Positions 4,423-6,033 of a stretch of 6,033 bases of DNA are shown here, piece by piece. Source of the DNA: an uncultured Actinomycetes bacterium (GTDB lineage: Bacteria > Actinomycetota > Aquicultoria > CAJVYJ01); the NCBI GenBank assembly GCA_913009475.1, contig CAJVYJ010000124.1, positions 1 through 6,033 on the forward strand, read 5' to 3'. Made by a program: the position numbers and the translations under genes. The notes beneath the pieces were generated by a model. The model saw nothing but the letters and a program-made list of their open reading frames with translations, searched no databases and was not told the DNA's origin. Position 1 is the first letter of the stretch; every line of letters begins with the position of its first letter.

Positions 4423-5040
4423 ATGAAATTCTCGGCGTCCGTTATTGTTTTGGCCGGAGGCCGAAGCAGCCGTATCGGTCGGGACAAGAGCCAACTTTTA
4501 TTCGACGGTAAAGCTCTGGCCCAGCGGGCTGTAGATTTCTTAAAAGATTATTTTGTTGAGATAATATATGTAACCAACCAGCCACGGAAAGCACCTTGGT
4601 CGGAAAATCTTGTCGTTGTCGAGGATGAGGTGCCTTACCAGGGTCCACTAGGCGGTATATTGGCCGGCCTGCAAGCCTCCGATAATCGGACCAATTTTGT
4701 CATCGGTATTGATATGCCTTTCTTTAATATAGATATACTCAAAGTCTTGCTGAGTCGGGCAGAGCAAAACGACGTAGTCGTGCCGCGTTTGGTTGGGGGG
4801 TACGAGCCGCTCTATGCGGTTTATTCAAAATCATGTTTACCTGTCATCAGGCAGCATCTTGAGAGAGGCGACTTTAGGACGGTCTCTTTTTATAATGATG
4901 TTAAAGTCTTAGCCATATCTGAAGACCGGTTACGAGATATAGACCCTGATTTAAGAGCTTTTTTTAATATCAATACTCTTGATGATTATCGAAAAGCTAT
5001 AGAAATCAAGAGAGATTTAGAGTTGAATGAAACCGATTAA
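4423..5040 (+). CDS. mobA: Molybdenum cofactor guanylyltransferase MobA
   Basis: A 205-residue cytosolic enzyme that joins GMP from GTP to molybdopterin, giving the guanine dinucleotide cofactor used by DMSO-reductase-family enzymes such as formate dehydrogenase. The N-terminal signature VLAGGRSSRIGRDK (9-22) binds the nucleotide. GPLGGI (74-79) and GIDMPF, with D97 as the expected magnesium ligand, follow the family order. YEPLYAVY (127-134) and the C-terminal FNINTLDD (181-188) complete it. The start at ATG 4423 puts the signature at the usual distance from the N-terminus. An upstream in-frame ATG at 4360 would overlap rex by 53 bases and add 21 unrelated residues. The ribosome site is weak (GGCGG), so translation is probably coupled to rex, 10 bases upstream. 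The related CTP-using MocA is less likely next to fdhD. Confidence 0.9.
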   Translation: MKFSASVIVLAGGRSSRIGRDKSQLLFDGKALAQRAVDFLKDYFVEIIYVTNQPRKAPWSENLVVVEDEVPYQGPLGGILAGLQASDNRTNFVIGIDMPFFNIDILKVLLSRAEQNDVVVPRLVGGYEPLYAVYSKSCLPVIRQHLERGDFRTVSFYNDVKVLAISEDRLRDIDPDLRAFFNINTLDDYRKAIEIKRDLELNETD

Positions 5041-5809
5041 AAAACTGAAGATTGTTAAATATTATGACCGGAAAATGTCTGCCGAATCAGTAAGCGTACC
5101 GGCGGAAACGCTTTTTACTCTTTACCTCAATGATACGGAAATATTGACTTTTATGGCGACGCCGCAAAAAATCAAAGAACTAGCGGTTGGTTTTCTGCGT
5201 TCCGCCGGTGTTATCAGACGAAAAGAAGAGATTAAAAAGATATTAATCATGGAACGGGATGGTCTGATTTGGGTAGAGATAAACGACTCGATAGATATTA
5301 TAAAAAAATTACTTAATCGGCGATTTTTAACATCGGGTTGCGGGGGCGGCAGTATGCTGGAAGACCCTCTGGGCGCTTTATCTCTTGAACCGCTGACATC
5401 GAAGCTCACTATTACTGTTCAGGAGGCCGGCAAAATAATAAGTGACCTACTGCGCGGAGCTGAACTTTATGCTTGCTCCGGCGGAATGCACGGAGCGGCC
5501 TTATCATCATCAAAAGAGATATTTTTTTTGGCGGAGGATATCGGCCGCCATAATGCCGTAGATAAAGTTTTAGGTGGTGCTTTGCTCAACGGAGTGGCGA
5601 CAGCGGACAAAATCTTGGCCATAACCGGGCGTGTATCATCGGAGATGCTGGTGAAAGCGGCCAGGTCAAAGGTGCCGATTGTCTTATCCCGGACATCCCC
5701 GACTGATCTGGCTATAAAGTTAGCGAAAAAATTAAATATTACAGTGGCCGGTTATGTGCGTAGTGGCTCGCTCAATATTTACACTCATAATTATCGCGTA
5801 AACTATTAA
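5027..5809 (+). CDS. fdhD: Formate dehydrogenase accessory sulfurtransferase FdhD
   Basis: A 260-residue cytosolic protein that hands sulfur from a cysteine desulfurase to the molybdenum cofactor, making formate dehydrogenase active. Family blocks appear in order: PAETLFTLYLND, ELAVGFLRSAGVI (51-63), FLTSGCGGGSM (100-110), CSGGMHGAAL (150-159), AEDIGRHNAVDKVLGGALL (169-187) and GRVSSEMLVKAA (201-212). The length fits. C105 sits at the first cysteine of the CXXC motif of E. coli FdhD, but the second position is glycine (CGGG), a change I believe occurs in other lineages too. The gene overlaps mobA by 14 bases with no clear ribosome site, so it is likely read by coupled translation. Together with MobA it implies a molybdenum or tungsten formate dehydrogenase elsewhere in the genome. 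No terminator is seen after it. Confidence 0.93.
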   Translation: MKPIKKLKIVKYYDRKMSAESVSVPAETLFTLYLNDTEILTFMATPQKIKELAVGFLRSAGVIRRKEEIKKILIMERDGLIWVEINDSIDIIKKLLNRRFLTSGCGGGSMLEDPLGALSLEPLTSKLTITVQEAGKIISDLLRGAELYACSGGMHGAALSSSKEIFFLAEDIGRHNAVDKVLGGALLNGVATADKILAITGRVSSEMLVKAARSKVPIVLSRTSPTDLAIKLAKKLNITVAGYVRSGSLNIYTHNYRVNY

Positions 5810-5816
5810 AATATTA

Positions 5817-5846
5817 TTGCAAAATGGTATTTTATGATATTATAAC
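5817..5846 (+). promoter_or_regulatory. Possible promoter before the last gene
   Basis: In the AT-rich 67-base gap after fdhD, TTGCAA (5817-5822), an 18-base spacer and TATAAC (5841-5846) could form a promoter about 30 bases before the ATG at 5877. AT-rich sequence makes chance matches common, and several alternative -10 boxes overlap here. Confidence 0.35.
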
Positions 5847-5876
5847 GACGATAAATAACAACAAGCTTAAGGAAAG

Positions 5877-6033
5877 ATGCCAAGAACATTACGGCAGATG
5901 CCGATGGATGGTAAAATTGATAGATTCGTCTGGTTGCTTCGCTTTATTATTGCCTCTATGTTTATAATTTTAACTGTCTGGTCTATTTCACCGCTTCGGC
6001 AACGTCTCCGTCAACGTGCGGAGTTAGCTCGTT
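5877..6033 (+). CDS. N-terminal part of a single-span membrane protein (runs off the window)
   Basis: An open frame of 52 codons with no stop before the window end. It begins MPRTLRQMPMDGKIDRFVWL and has one clear hydrophobic segment at about residues 18-37 (VWLLRFIIASMFIILTVWSI). This is followed by SPLRQRLRQRAELAR, a charged stretch that could open a coiled coil. A short N-terminus, one span and a charged helix resemble FtsB/DivIC-type division proteins, but the fragment is too short to name and other small membrane proteins look alike. AAGGA lies 3 bases before the ATG, which is close; in-frame ATGs at 5898 and 5904 have no better site. It follows fdhD by 67 bases and may have its own promoter. 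Confidence 0.55.
   Translation, partial: MPRTLRQMPMDGKIDRFVWLLRFIIASMFIILTVWSISPLRQRLRQRAELAR

Noticed and set aside
4442..4648. Minus-strand open frame of 68 codons
   Set aside because: It is antisense to the mobA nucleotide-binding region, with no independent support.
5122..5409. Minus-strand open frame of 95 codons
   Set aside because: It is antisense to fdhD, whose conserved blocks cover this stretch.

Overview
The window looks like a metagenome-derived contig end from an anaerobic or fermentative bacterium. The first 22 bases match the Illumina read-2 adapter with one mismatch, so biological sequence starts at base 23. The gene set (Rex NADH sensor, MobA, FdhD, a CBS-type site-2 protease), sigma70-like promoters, short intergenic gaps and moderate GC fit a bacterium. 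Rex, MobA and FdhD together suggest NADH-responsive metabolism with molybdenum or tungsten enzymes, probably a formate dehydrogenase, although no such enzyme lies in the window. The phylum cannot be assigned from the sequence alone; an uncultured lineage is plausible.

Left part (23-1066, + strand): the C-terminal part of a 5'-methylthioadenosine phosphorylase, then a small nucleotidyltransferase whose end overlaps a 61-residue protein by 17 bases. That pair resembles the two-gene nucleotidyltransferase modules often grouped with toxin-antitoxin systems, but the small partner has no motif I can name. A PfkB-family kinase (1067-1969, - strand) converges on it with no base between the two stop codons. 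The kinase has a near-consensus promoter (TTGACA, 17 bp, GATAAT) and a strong ribosome binding site.

Middle (1970-2545): a 576-bp gene-free region. It holds the kinase promoter and two degenerate copies of an untranslated, MITE-like repeat. The second copy carries further palindromic blocks, including a C/G-rich hairpin. A likely promoter for the next gene lies at 2491-2519.

Right part (2546-6033, + strand): a membrane site-2 protease (M50) with two CBS domains, then rex-mobA-fdhD, spaced and overlapped like one operon. The operon promoter (TTTACA, 17 bp, TACAAT) is covered by a perfect inverted repeat of two 10-base arms around 4 bases, with the layout of a Rex operator. The likely logic is that Rex senses NADH/NAD+ and represses itself together with two maturation factors: MobA, which builds the guanine dinucleotide form of the molybdenum cofactor, and FdhD, which sulfurates it for formate dehydrogenase. 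A weaker Rex-like site overlaps the -35 box of the PfkB gene. The window ends in the first 52 codons of a single-span membrane protein.
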